A stretch of 64,000 nt of DNA from Saprospiraceae bacterium (GTDB lineage Bacteria > Bacteroidota > Bacteroidia > Chitinophagales > Saprospiraceae). The notes beneath the pieces are model-generated. The model was given only the letters and a program-made list of their open reading frames with translations. It did not search any database and had not been told where the DNA came from. Each line of letters opens with the position of its first letter. The first letter of the stretch is position 1. This document shows, piece by piece, positions 18,100 through 29,867 of the stretch. Position numbers and translations under genes: made by a program. Location: positions 62,001-126,000 of the forward strand of contig JAHDCU010000005.1 of the NCBI GenBank assembly GCA_020629715.1. Direction: 5' to 3'.

Positions 18100-19758
18100 A
18101 TGATAGAAAATCAGCAATTCAAAGAAAAGATATTTAGTGGTCTTGATAGATCGACTCAGTTGGATCAAGCAAGTCAAACTATCTATGACCTAATTGTCAT
18201 CGGAGGTGGCATAACAGGTGCAGGTATTGCGCTAGATGCATCACTTCGAGGGTTGAAAACATTGTTATTGGAAAAACAGGATTTCGCCTCGGGTACGTCG
18301 AGCAAATCCACTAAGTTGATACATGGTGGATTACGGTACCTCAAGCAATTGGAGATAGGATTGGTCCGAGAGACGGGTACAGAACGGGCAGTAGCACATC
18401 GTAATATCCCGCATCTTGTACATCCAGAAGATATGTTATTGCCTATCGTAAGTGGAGGTACTTTCAATAAGTGGACAGCTTCCATGGCGATCTCTGTTTA
18501 CGACTTCTTGGCTAACGTACCCAGCAAGGATAAAAAACGGATGTATAATCGCCAGAAGACTTTGAAGCTAGAGCCACAACTGAAGGATGATCTCATCAAA
18601 TCAGGAATCATATATTCTGAATATCGTACTGATGATGCTAGACTGACCATCGAACTGATCAAAGCGGCAAGACGTGAAGGAGCAGAGGCATTTAATTATG
18701 CTAAAGTAGAATCATTTTTATATGAAAATGGCAGTGTATCAGGTGTACATGTAAGAGATGTGCGATTTGGTGACAGCTATGAGTTTAAAGCAACTCAAGT
18801 AGTATCAGCAGCTGGCCCTTGGGTAGATGAACTCCGTACCAAAGACAAATCTAAAGACGGTAAATCACTTCACTTAACAAAAGGGGTCCATATCGTTGTA
18901 GACAAAGAAAAGCTGCCGCTCAATCAGTCCGTTTACTTCGATGACTTTAAGGGGCGCATGATCTTTGCTATCCCGAGAGGCAAGGTCACGTATATAGGCA
19001 CTTCTGATACGACGTACAAAAAGGATAAAGATCGCGTACTATGTACTTTAGAGGATGTAGATTATTTGCTAGCAGCGACTAATCATATTTTCGACTCACA
19101 AATCCTTACTCGAGAGGATGTCATAAGTTCATGGGCTGGTCTAAGACCATTGATCCATGAGAATGGCAAATCTCCTTCCGAGCTATCTCGAAAAGATGAA
19201 ATCTTTGAATCTGAAACAGGCTTAATTTCAATAGCTGGAGGAAAGTTGACTGGATTCAGAAAGATGGCGGAACGAATCGTTGACTTAGTACTGGATAAGC
19301 ACGATCAATTAGCTCAGCAAGATTGCAAGACGAAAGAATATGACATACATGTAGATAGCTTTGGTGACTATGAAGACTTTGAACGCTATCATAACAATAT
19401 GTATGAAAAAAATAAGGAAAGCATCTCCGCTTATGACGCTTGGTATCTAACCAGCACCTATGGTAAAAATGCAGAAGCGATCTTAGAAATGGCCAAGACT
19501 ATTGAGATTGATGATATCGAAAAGGCTATTATCAAGGCAGAGATCGTATTTGGTATTGAGTATGAAGCATTGGTGTTACCTGATGATTATTTCAACCGTA
19601 GGTCGGGAAGATTGTATTTTGATGTACATTCGATAACCAAGCATTTTGACTTTATCATGGACGAATTTCAAAGTTATCATAACTGGGATACCAAAGAATT
19701 TGAATCTATCAAAGATCAGTCTTTAGAGCTGATCAAGGACTGTACGGTGTTTCAATAA
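18100..19758 (+). CDS. glpD: Aerobic glycerol-3-phosphate dehydrogenase
   Basis: FAD enzyme that oxidises glycerol-3-phosphate to dihydroxyacetone phosphate at the inner membrane, passing electrons to quinone. It has the Rossmann motif VIGGGITGAG, the family motif GTSSKSTKLIHGGLRYL, YIGTSDTTY and the C-terminal cap. The frame could open at a TTG at 18064, but that lies in the galK terminator; the ATG at 18100 gives 552 residues and a normal N-terminus (MIENQQFKEKIFSGLDR). Its position between galactokinase and beta-galactosidase is unusual and suggests that glycerol is released from the substrate. A glycerol kinase is not in the window. Confidence 0.94.
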   Translation: MIENQQFKEKIFSGLDRSTQLDQASQTIYDLIVIGGGITGAGIALDASLRGLKTLLLEKQDFASGTSSKSTKLIHGGLRYLKQLEIGLVRETGTERAVAHRNIPHLVHPEDMLLPIVSGGTFNKWTASMAISVYDFLANVPSKDKKRMYNRQKTLKLEPQLKDDLIKSGIIYSEYRTDDARLTIELIKAARREGAEAFNYAKVESFLYENGSVSGVHVRDVRFGDSYEFKATQVVSAAGPWVDELRTKDKSKDGKSLHLTKGVHIVVDKEKLPLNQSVYFDDFKGRMIFAIPRGKVTYIGTSDTTYKKDKDRVLCTLEDVDYLLAATNHIFDSQILTREDVISSWAGLRPLIHENGKSPSELSRKDEIFESETGLISIAGGKLTGFRKMAERIVDLVLDKHDQLAQQDCKTKEYDIHVDSFGDYEDFERYHNNMYEKNKESISAYDAWYLTSTYGKNAEAILEMAKTIEIDDIEKAIIKAEIVFGIEYEALVLPDDYFNRRSGRLYFDVHSITKHFDFIMDEFQSYHNWDTKEFESIKDQSLELIKDCTVFQ

Positions 19759-19807
19759 TGTATGCTTATAAATCCATTTATTTAGGACTCAGAAGCTGAT
19801 AAAATGG

Positions 19808-22796
<2,989 letters not shown>

Positions 22797-22926
22797 ATAA
22801 TTCCATCTTATTTTCCATCCATTCCAGCGTTTTCCTACTCCCATTCATAGTAGAAGTGTTGAGGGTATACAACCATCTAGAGCTCAACCATTAAAAATTA
22901 TTCTACAAGAATCTAAAAATCAAAAA

Positions 22927-24102
22927 ATGAAGACTTTAAATATTAACTTCAAGAGCATGAGCCACTATTTATTACCGATCTGTTTGATATTCCTCTTAGC
23001 AAGTTGTACAGATATCGATGAAACTATAGTAACGGATGAGGAGATTGATGAATCGATAGCTATAACCGATGCTTGGATCTGCGATATGAAATCCTTTCAA
23101 GAGGATGATTGGTACTATGAGTTATATATGCAAGATAACGGTGATTACATTGCAGTATCAGAATCAAGATTACTGAAAGTCAGTAAAGATGGTATTCTCA
23201 ACTCGATCATCATGATAGACTATATGGATAATGATCGGAGTGTTGTGAAAATATTCAACGATAAAATCTATCGCTTTCATTACGACAATGATTTTCAAAA
23301 CTTTGATCCTACGGCACCGATCAAGTTACAGGTGTATGACTTCGATATGGGTTTGTTAAGTGAGCAAGACTTAGCAACTACAGGGCTGCCTTATGATATT
23401 GAAATAGAAAATGATGAGACCTTTGGATTGCTCGTGTATGATAGAGATATGAATACCATGACACTAAAGAAATTAGGCACTTCGACAGGATTGATAGCCG
23501 AAGTGGTATTAAGTACTAACGGAACATTTCCCAGGAGTCTACATATCTTTAGTAATGGTGACTACCTCTACACAGATAGCTCTACCAAAAATAATATGGG
23601 ACTATTCGATAATGATCTCAATCCCAAATGGGCTAGAGAGTTTGATAATCTATTGATAAGAGATGCTATATACGTCGCTGGGGAAGGCTTCTTTATCAGT
23701 GGTAGTACAACAGGAGGCGTATTCCCAGATCGACCATCTTTTGTCGCGTTGTTGGATATAGATGGTAATCTTCAGAATATCTATGAATATGCGGATACTG
23801 AACGCTGGGCACCGTCTATGCAGATCAATCAAGATCGCATCTGCTTGACACAGACGGAGCCAGAGACGAGTCTAAATATGTTGATGACGATTCTAGATTT
23901 TGATTTGAATGTTGAAAGCACTCAGGAAATTGAGGGAAGTATAGTATTCAGTGAAATCATTTTGAATGAAAATGATAGCTTTTCATTTGTCTATGGTGCC
24001 AATATCGATCCTAACGATCCAAATACATTCCCGGATGCCAATACTCGGATCTTTAAGTTTGATGGATCATATGACATACCGACTAATATCATCGTGCAAT
24101 AG
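22927..24102 (+). CDS. Lipoprotein with predicted beta-propeller
   Basis: A 391-residue lipoprotein (lipobox LLASC, Cys27). The mature part contains repeated short units of the kind NGDYIAVSESRLLKVSKDG, FSNGDYLYTDSS and FDNDLNPKWAREF, which resemble blades of a WD40- or NHL-like propeller. I do not recognise a named family. It precedes the ECF sigma factor gene by 22 bases, so it may be cotranscribed with it and act in sensing or envelope function, but nothing shows this directly. The 130 bases upstream of its start hold no terminator that I can see. Confidence 0.72.
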   Translation: MKTLNINFKSMSHYLLPICLIFLLASCTDIDETIVTDEEIDESIAITDAWICDMKSFQEDDWYYELYMQDNGDYIAVSESRLLKVSKDGILNSIIMIDYMDNDRSVVKIFNDKIYRFHYDNDFQNFDPTAPIKLQVYDFDMGLLSEQDLATTGLPYDIEIENDETFGLLVYDRDMNTMTLKKLGTSTGLIAEVVLSTNGTFPRSLHIFSNGDYLYTDSSTKNNMGLFDNDLNPKWAREFDNLLIRDAIYVAGEGFFISGSTTGGVFPDRPSFVALLDIDGNLQNIYEYADTERWAPSMQINQDRICLTQTEPETSLNMLMTILDFDLNVESTQEIEGSIVFSEIILNENDSFSFVYGANIDPNDPNTFPDANTRIFKFDGSYDIPTNIIVQ

Positions 24103-24124
24103 AAAAATCATCGCAACATAAAAC

Positions 24125-24697
24125 TTGACGAAACGAACCAAAATACAACAGCTTATACAAGGGTGTAAAAAGCAAGAGTGGGCAGCTCAACAGGAGCTGT
24201 ACCTACTCTTTGCGGATGAGATGATGAATATTGCGATTCGATATGCTAAGGATATGAGTTCGGCCAAGGATTTGGTACAAGAAACCTTCTATATATTTTT
24301 CAAAAAAATAGAACAATACCAGGCCGATAAAGGTAGTCTGGGAGCTTGGTTGAGACGTATTTTAATCAATAAATCTTTTGAAGATTATCGAAAAAGTCAA
24401 AGAGTAGAGTATCGAGAAAAAGAAGATTTTCTTGAGCAATCCTCCGATGATTTGTCAGCACTAGAAGCATTAGAAGCAGAAGATATCTTGCAGCTTTTGA
24501 ATAAACTTCCAGACGGGTGTCGAGTGATCTTTAATCTAAAGCTGATCGAAGGCTATAATCATCAAGAGATAGCGGAGATGCTCGGCATCACAGCAAGTAC
24601 ATCAAGATCACAATTGACGAGAGCAAAAAAGTTATTGAAAGAAATGATTCACCAACAGGATAGTTACTACATGCCGTATAAAACTGCCACTAAGTGA
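24125..24697 (+). CDS. ECF-family RNA polymerase sigma factor
   Basis: A 190-residue sigma-70 factor of the extracytoplasmic function group. Region 2 is at about residues 25-95 (AKDMSSAKDLVQETFYIFFKK then GSLGAWLRRILINKS), and region 4 at about 120-175 (LNKLPDGCRVIFNLKLIEG, then HQEIAEMLGITASTSRSQL). The start is a TTG; no ATG lies close by. The following gene, nine bases downstream, has a cytoplasmic N-terminus and one membrane segment and may serve as its anti-sigma or partner. The regulon cannot be told from the window. Confidence 0.92.
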   Translation: MTKRTKIQQLIQGCKKQEWAAQQELYLLFADEMMNIAIRYAKDMSSAKDLVQETFYIFFKKIEQYQADKGSLGAWLRRILINKSFEDYRKSQRVEYREKEDFLEQSSDDLSALEALEAEDILQLLNKLPDGCRVIFNLKLIEGYNHQEIAEMLGITASTSRSQLTRAKKLLKEMIHQQDSYYMPYKTATK

Positions 24698-24706
24698 ATA
24701 AACTAA

Positions 24707-26236
24707 ATGAACATGAATGATCATTTAAAAAATAAACTACAGAATCATAAAGTCCAATGGGATAAAGAGAAGTTATTGCCAGGACTTAAAGAACGTCTAG
24801 GTCATGATCCTAAACCTAAAAGGAGATATCTATGGCTTTTGATTCTTCTCTTGGTAGGAGGAGTTTTAGTTGGTGGAGTCTATATGTGCTATAACTCAGG
24901 CCAAGATCAACTCAGTACTCAAAATTCCAATTTAATCGCAGCTCAATCGGATGATAAAAACACAAATGATTTATCAAAAGAGTCATTTACTAGAGATCAA
25001 AGGAATACTAATCAAAGTCAACAGGAAAGTCGAATTAAAAACAAATTAGGGGACAATGAGGACAGCTCTAATCTAAGTATTATTAGCTCAGTTCAGAGCT
25101 CTGAAGATGATGCCTTAAATCAAGCTTCTAAATCAAGTATCACACTTAATGAGCCTATTAATCATTTAGGAAATAAAACCATAGTTCAATCAAAGGAGCA
25201 GCAGTTTAATTCGACAATAGAAAATCAAAATCCACAAAACCAGATCAATACCATCAATAATATTGCAAATGCAGATCTATCTAATCTAAGCAATCAATAC
25301 CTCCAATCCAAGAGTACGAAAAATACCTCTACGGATAATGACTCAAAAAATCAAAGTACCCAAGTCGGTACATCCATACCTCTTTATACTGCTGTTATCA
25401 ATCCATTAAAGCAAAGCTCGTGGTCATTGATTACCCTAGAGAAGCGAGAATTCAATTTAGTATTACCATTAGTTCAAAATACCAATCTAAATTCATCCGA
25501 TCATCAGTTTTCCCTTCCATGGTTTTTATCATTTGATACCGCTATAGGATATGCTTGGCGATCCCGAAATCATGGCACTAACAATAGTGATTATCTAGCA
25601 CTACTCACTGAAAATGATAAGACTGAAAAGACACTCTTCACCAGTCATACAAGTCTTATGCTCGGATATCATCATCGCACTAATATATCGCTGTCCATTG
25701 GCTTAGAGATGCAACACATCCAAGAGAAATTAAACTATAATTCCGAAACAGTAGAAACTCTTGAGATACCTACTGATGAGGTCGCATACTTTATCGTAGA
25801 TCAGCAAGACACCACCTTTGTTATGCAGACAAGTATGGTAAATCGTACAACTACACAAACCGTCAGAAACTACAATCACCATAGGTTTTACTCGATCCCT
25901 GTGCAGTTAGGATATCAATTTGATTGGAAGAACACTAGCTTCAATGCCACCTTAGGCGCAAGCTATACCTTCCATCACCGATATCAGGGAAAAGTAAATC
26001 GTGTATCATCCAATGGAAATAATCAGATCATAGTTGCCGATGATCGTTTTAGGCTAAAAAATCGCTTGGGATATCATATTGGTTTAGCTGTAGAGCATCC
26101 TATACGTGATCATATCAAACTTACGACCAATTTCGCCTATCGCCGAACTCCAACACTTGGCTTTGGAGAGATTGGAGAGCAGCATTATCGGTCGGTGTCG
26201 GTGGGAGTAGGGTTGAGGTATGGCTTTGGTGGGTAG
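24707..26236 (+). CDS. Membrane-anchored protein with C-terminal beta-barrel-like domain
   Basis: A 509-residue protein in three parts: a charged N-terminus (1-40), one hydrophobic segment (about 41-61, YLWLLILLLVGGVLVGGVYM), a low-complexity linker rich in Asn, Gln and Ser (about 62-225), and a C-terminal region (about 260-509) with alternating strands typical of porin-like barrels, ending SVGVGLRYGFGG. This layout directly after an ECF sigma gene is repeatedly seen in Bacteroidota and suggests an anti-sigma or signalling role, but no anti-sigma motif is recognised. Its 3' end is 12 bases from the convergent hsdM gene. Confidence 0.75.
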   Translation: MNMNDHLKNKLQNHKVQWDKEKLLPGLKERLGHDPKPKRRYLWLLILLLVGGVLVGGVYMCYNSGQDQLSTQNSNLIAAQSDDKNTNDLSKESFTRDQRNTNQSQQESRIKNKLGDNEDSSNLSIISSVQSSEDDALNQASKSSITLNEPINHLGNKTIVQSKEQQFNSTIENQNPQNQINTINNIANADLSNLSNQYLQSKSTKNTSTDNDSKNQSTQVGTSIPLYTAVINPLKQSSWSLITLEKREFNLVLPLVQNTNLNSSDHQFSLPWFLSFDTAIGYAWRSRNHGTNNSDYLALLTENDKTEKTLFTSHTSLMLGYHHRTNISLSIGLEMQHIQEKLNYNSETVETLEIPTDEVAYFIVDQQDTTFVMQTSMVNRTTTQTVRNYNHHRFYSIPVQLGYQFDWKNTSFNATLGASYTFHHRYQGKVNRVSSNGNNQIIVADDRFRLKNRLGYHIGLAVEHPIRDHIKLTTNFAYRRTPTLGFGEIGEQHYRSVSVGVGLRYGFGG

Positions 26237-26248
26237 ATAGTATTTTTT

Positions 26249-27784
26249 CTAGTCATTTGCGTTTATGGTTTCCATTATTTCTCTGAAACTTGCTAATCCA
26301 GATTCAATATTTTCAATAATGTCATTTGCTAAGATGTCTGGGTCGGGAAGATTATCTAAGTCAGTTAGACTTTTATCTTTTAGCCAGAAAATATCTAAGC
26401 TTGTTTTATCTCTTGTAATGACTTCATCATAGGTGTATTTTCTCCATCTTCCTTCTTCCCCCGCTTTAGTTGAGCCATCATCGCTCCAAGTTTCTCTTCT
26501 TTTGTTTATGTTTTCTGGATTGTAGAGCTTGATGAATTCTTCTAAGTGAGATTCCATCATCGGTTTTTTCTTTAAGGTATGATGGATGTTCGTTCTATAA
26601 TCATAGAACCATATTTCTTTCGTCCATGGATCTTTATTTGCTGGTTTGTTATTGAAGAACAGGACATTCGCCTTAACGCCTTGTGCATAGAAAACACCTG
26701 TTGGTAATCTTAGAATAGTATGTAGTTCCGTTGTCTTCAAAAGTTGTTTTCTGACTTCTTCACCTGCTCCACCTTCAAAGAGCACATTGTCAGGTAATAC
26801 AACCGCTGCTTCTCCAGTAATCTTTAATTGTGTTTTGATGTGTTGTAAGAAGTTGAGTTGCTTGTTAGATGTGGTTTCCCAGAAGTCTTGTCGATTGTAA
26901 CTGAGATCTGCTTTTTCTGTTTCACCTTGTTCATTAGTGATAGTCATGCTGCTTTTCTTGCCAAATGGTGGGTTTGCTAAGACATAGTCATATCTATTTC
27001 CATCGTCAGCAATTAAAGCATCGTTTGCGTTTATGAAACTGTTACCGTCAATTTCTCCAATGTTGTGTAGGAACATATTCATCAAACACATTCTTCTGGT
27101 ATTTGCTACAATCTCATTGCCGTGAAATGTGTAATTTTTCAAGAATTCTTTTTCTTGTCTATCGAGTTTGTTATTCTCAACTATCCAATCATATGCAGCT
27201 AAAAAGAACCCACCTGTTCCACAAGCTGGATCAGCAATAGTCTTCATGGGCTTTGGTTGAACACAAGCAACCATAGTCTTTATCAATGGTCTTGGAGTAA
27301 AGTATTGACCAGCTCCACTTTTGGTATCTTCTGCATTCTTCTGAAGTAGTCCTTCATAGATCTTACCTTTTATATCTGCTCCCATTAGTGCCCAATCCTC
27401 TCGATTGATCATATCAATGACTTTGAGCAATTTGGCGGGGTCTTGGATTTTGTTCTGGCTCTTAGTGAAAATTTGACCAAGTATGCCTTTTTCAGTAGAT
27501 AATGATCTTAAGAGTTGGCTATAGAAGGACTCCAACTCAGCACCTCTTTTATTAGATAGTGTTTCCCAATCGCAGATGTCACCGTCTTTTATTTCTTTGC
27601 CTTCAACATCCTTTAGTCGGGGGAACTTTAGACCTTTATTGTATGGTGGTTTATTGAGTTCATCTGCCATCTTGAGGAATAGCAAATAGGTTATCTGTTC
27701 TAAATAATCACCATAGCCTACACCATCATCTCTGAGCACATTAGCAAGGTTCCATATTTTCGATATTATTGTTGAGTCTGTCAT
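26249..27784 (-). CDS. hsdM: Type I restriction-modification methylase subunit
   Basis: N6-adenine methyltransferase subunit, which protects host DNA and is required by the restriction complex. The 511-residue protein has the HsdM N-terminal helical domain (about 5-140), GAGQYFTP (157-164), the SAM motif DPACGTGGFF (185-194) and the catalytic NPPF (271-274). It is the last gene of the operon, 38 bases after the AlbA_2 gene, an unusual position since hsdM usually comes directly before or after hsdS. All key residues look intact, so methylation is expected to work. Confidence 0.95.
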   Translation of the reverse strand: MTDSTIISKIWNLANVLRDDGVGYGDYLEQITYLLFLKMADELNKPPYNKGLKFPRLKDVEGKEIKDGDICDWETLSNKRGAELESFYSQLLRSLSTEKGILGQIFTKSQNKIQDPAKLLKVIDMINREDWALMGADIKGKIYEGLLQKNAEDTKSGAGQYFTPRPLIKTMVACVQPKPMKTIADPACGTGGFFLAAYDWIVENNKLDRQEKEFLKNYTFHGNEIVANTRRMCLMNMFLHNIGEIDGNSFINANDALIADDGNRYDYVLANPPFGKKSSMTITNEQGETEKADLSYNRQDFWETTSNKQLNFLQHIKTQLKITGEAAVVLPDNVLFEGGAGEEVRKQLLKTTELHTILRLPTGVFYAQGVKANVLFFNNKPANKDPWTKEIWFYDYRTNIHHTLKKKPMMESHLEEFIKLYNPENINKRRETWSDDGSTKAGEEGRWRKYTYDEVITRDKTSLDIFWLKDKSLTDLDNLPDPDILANDIIENIESGLASFREIMETINAND

Positions 27785-27822
27785 TGTTATGTTTTAGTGC
27801 ATCACTCTTGACTTTTAATGCA

Positions 27823-29307
27823 TCATTTTAATGCATCAATTTTTGCTTTTAATGCATCATTTAAGCCGTACTTTCTTGTTTTCTTTGATCCAATAGGTTC
27901 TACAACATCTAAATCCATAAGTGATAAGAGATATCGCTGAATAGTTGCCCTTGATGCTGATAATGAGCGAGTTATGTCTTTTAAAGCTACATTGTCATTA
28001 GAATAGATCAAGCTCACTATATCATAGTAGCGATCTAAGGCCTTTTTTGTAGCCTTAAGATTTAATGCATCAATTTTTGCTTTTAATGCATCACTCTGAG
28101 CATCATTTAATGTATCACTTTTAATTTTTACTGCATCATTATTAGACTCAGGGCCAAAGAAAGTTAATACTACCTCTGATTTAGTGTTTTTCCAATTAGG
28201 AGCTTTCAGTCCAGCATCTTTACACTGCTCTACGATCTTATTAGTACCTCTCCCTAACTTTTCGATATAACCTCTTAAGAAGAAGAGATGAGCGATATCA
28301 GGATTATTAGGAAAGGATCGATGTTCTTCTTTCAAAGAACCCACACCACCTAATTCTTCTGGCAAAGAACCACTATTAGCAATGACTAACCTATCTGGGT
28401 AGACACTAATTGTCATCTGAGAATTAAATGAAGCATAATCCCTATGAATCAATGCATTTATGAACCCTTCTCGCAATGCAAATGGAGGGAAGCTAAAATC
28501 TTGACGTTGCCAATCATGTTCAACAAAGACACTCCTTGTCCCCAAATTATCTACAAAGGATTGCAACTTATTAACTAAAGAAAACAAGTTGCCTTCCAAG
28601 TACTCGTCACGAATCAATTTATCACTTGTTTTACTTTCGGGATACTCTGTCAATCGGACCCTTGCTTGAGGGTAGAACTTAGATGTATTCTTAGCAAATA
28701 ATAGCCCACAAGCATTTGTAAATGACATATTGGACATCAATCCATACTGCACCAAGAATGTACCTACATCACTGCCATCATAACTACTACGGTTATTTCT
28801 CTTAGCTTCATTAAAGGTTTCCACAATAAGACCCTCATCAAGGTCTTCCCAATCTAAACGAAGATTGATCTGTCGCTCCCAGTGCAATTCATCTTCTTGT
28901 CTTTGTGATATTAGATTAGATACTTGAGCTGAAGTGGCTTTTCTTGTATGCGTACCAGTTCTATAAAAAATAGTGCCATCAAAAATATATGGCTGCTTTG
29001 TTCCTTCTTGTACTTTACAAACGATGAGTTGTTTCTCTTTAATGTCTAAGACATCTACATCGATAGGGCTGTCTGGCACTATCGAATTAATTAAATAATG
29101 ACGTAAATCATTGGCTACTGCTTCTGCATTTTCAATTCCTTTTATAATTCCATTTTCTTCGAGACCAATAATTAGTCGTCCACCATTTGTATTTAGAAAA
29201 CTTGCTAATACTTTACCTACAACTTCTTTATTCAAACTTGACTTGAATTCAAGTCTTTCGCTTTCTCCCTGCTTAATTAAGTCTATAATTAATTGATTGT
29301 CATTCAT
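27823..29307 (-). CDS. AlbA_2 (Schlafen-like) / HATPase_c_4 protein in type I RM operon
   Basis: A 494-residue protein. The N-terminus (about 1-125) is an AlbA_2 or divergent AAA-4 domain with ESERLEFKSS, NGGRLIIGLEENG and IFYRTGTHTRKA. A HATPase_c_4 region follows at about 272-365 (ALREGFINALIHRDY, YIEKLGRGTNKI). A winged-helix-like segment (about 423-480, ALKDITRSLSASRATIQRYL) lies between two copies of a DALKAKI heptad-like repeat (about 390-416 and 482-494). The start overlaps the DUF4062 stop by four bases (ATGA). Such proteins are usually annotated as putative regulators; in an RM operon a control or defence role is inferred. The stop seems to arise from a one-base shift in the repeat. 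Confidence 0.88.
   Translation of the reverse strand: MNDNQLIIDLIKQGESERLEFKSSLNKEVVGKVLASFLNTNGGRLIIGLEENGIIKGIENAEAVANDLRHYLINSIVPDSPIDVDVLDIKEKQLIVCKVQEGTKQPYIFDGTIFYRTGTHTRKATSAQVSNLISQRQEDELHWERQINLRLDWEDLDEGLIVETFNEAKRNNRSSYDGSDVGTFLVQYGLMSNMSFTNACGLLFAKNTSKFYPQARVRLTEYPESKTSDKLIRDEYLEGNLFSLVNKLQSFVDNLGTRSVFVEHDWQRQDFSFPPFALREGFINALIHRDYASFNSQMTISVYPDRLVIANSGSLPEELGGVGSLKEEHRSFPNNPDIAHLFFLRGYIEKLGRGTNKIVEQCKDAGLKAPNWKNTKSEVVLTFFGPESNNDAVKIKSDTLNDAQSDALKAKIDALNLKATKKALDRYYDIVSLIYSNDNVALKDITRSLSASRATIQRYLLSLMDLDVVEPIGSKKTRKYGLNDALKAKIDALK
27827..27859. repeat. 33-bp direct repeat, copy 1
   Basis: Identical over 33 bases to 28061-28093. It encodes the C-terminal DALKAKIDAL segment of the AlbA_2 protein. 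A third, degenerate copy of the unit continues past the stop codon to about 27796, with one extra A shifting it out of frame. Confidence 0.95.
28061..28093. repeat. 33-bp direct repeat, copy 2
   Basis: Second perfect copy, 234 bases (78 codons) from copy 1 and in the same reading frame. It is flanked at 28094-28142 by degenerate units (NDAVKIKSDTLNDAQSDA). Recombination between copies would remove the winged-helix-like segment without a frameshift. Confidence 0.95.
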
Positions 29308-29867
29308 AACAATGCATTTATATCTTTTTCTAATTGATTATAATCCGAGAATTGAGTCTTTACAAATCTGGAACCATCAATAGTGTAATTATAAAACTCA
29401 TGAGCCCAAAGTCTGTTTTTAATTGAGAGACCATCACCAATTGCATGATTGTACATATCGATTACTCTAAGATCATCCATGACTCTTGATTTTCTTTTTA
29501 GCTTAAACCTTGTTCTATCTCCGTTTTTCTTATACATGAATTGTTTTAATAGCTGCCTAGCAAAAGTTACATTAGCATGTGCAAGAAAACCTCTTGGTTT
29601 TTCAAGTTCTATTGCTTTTAAAAATTCCTTATGGGTTATACCTGAACCATAATGTGGAAAGATGATTCCAAAGAAAAAGTCACAATCTTCAACGGCCTTG
29701 AGACAAGAAACCAAAGGAGGTTTCCCTGGGATACTATAGACAGTTCCCATATGTGAGCAAAGCACTTCATAGCCATAACCCACCAAAACATTATATATAG
29801 CTTCTACCTGAGGTTGATATCCATACACAACAGAAGACAACATTATTTTTAGTTTCTTCTTAGGCAT
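29304..29867 (-). CDS. DUF4062 domain protein in type I RM operon
   Basis: A 187-residue protein starting MPKKKLKIMLSSVV. The first 90 residues fit DUF4062: a hydrophobic strand ending in SS, then IYNVLVGYGYEVL, CLKAVEDCDFFFGII and YGSGITHKEFLKAI. This Rossmann-like domain is related in shape to TIR and nucleoside deoxyribosyltransferase folds and is frequent in putative defence proteins. The C-terminal half is basic (FKLKRKSRVMDDLRV) and unassigned. An in-frame TTG at 29915 would add 16 residues, but the ATG at 29867 overlaps the hsdS stop (ATGCCTAA) and fits coupling. No enzymatic residues can be assigned with confidence. Confidence 0.82.
   Translation of the reverse strand: MPKKKLKIMLSSVVYGYQPQVEAIYNVLVGYGYEVLCSHMGTVYSIPGKPPLVSCLKAVEDCDFFFGIIFPHYGSGITHKEFLKAIELEKPRGFLAHANVTFARQLLKQFMYKKNGDRTRFKLKRKSRVMDDLRVIDMYNHAIGDGLSIKNRLWAHEFYNYTIDGSRFVKTQFSDYNQLEKDINALL

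Noticed and set aside
27796-28142. CRISPR-like array
   Set aside because: The repeats are in a coding frame, differ in spacing and encode a heptad-like segment; there are no spacers or cas genes.
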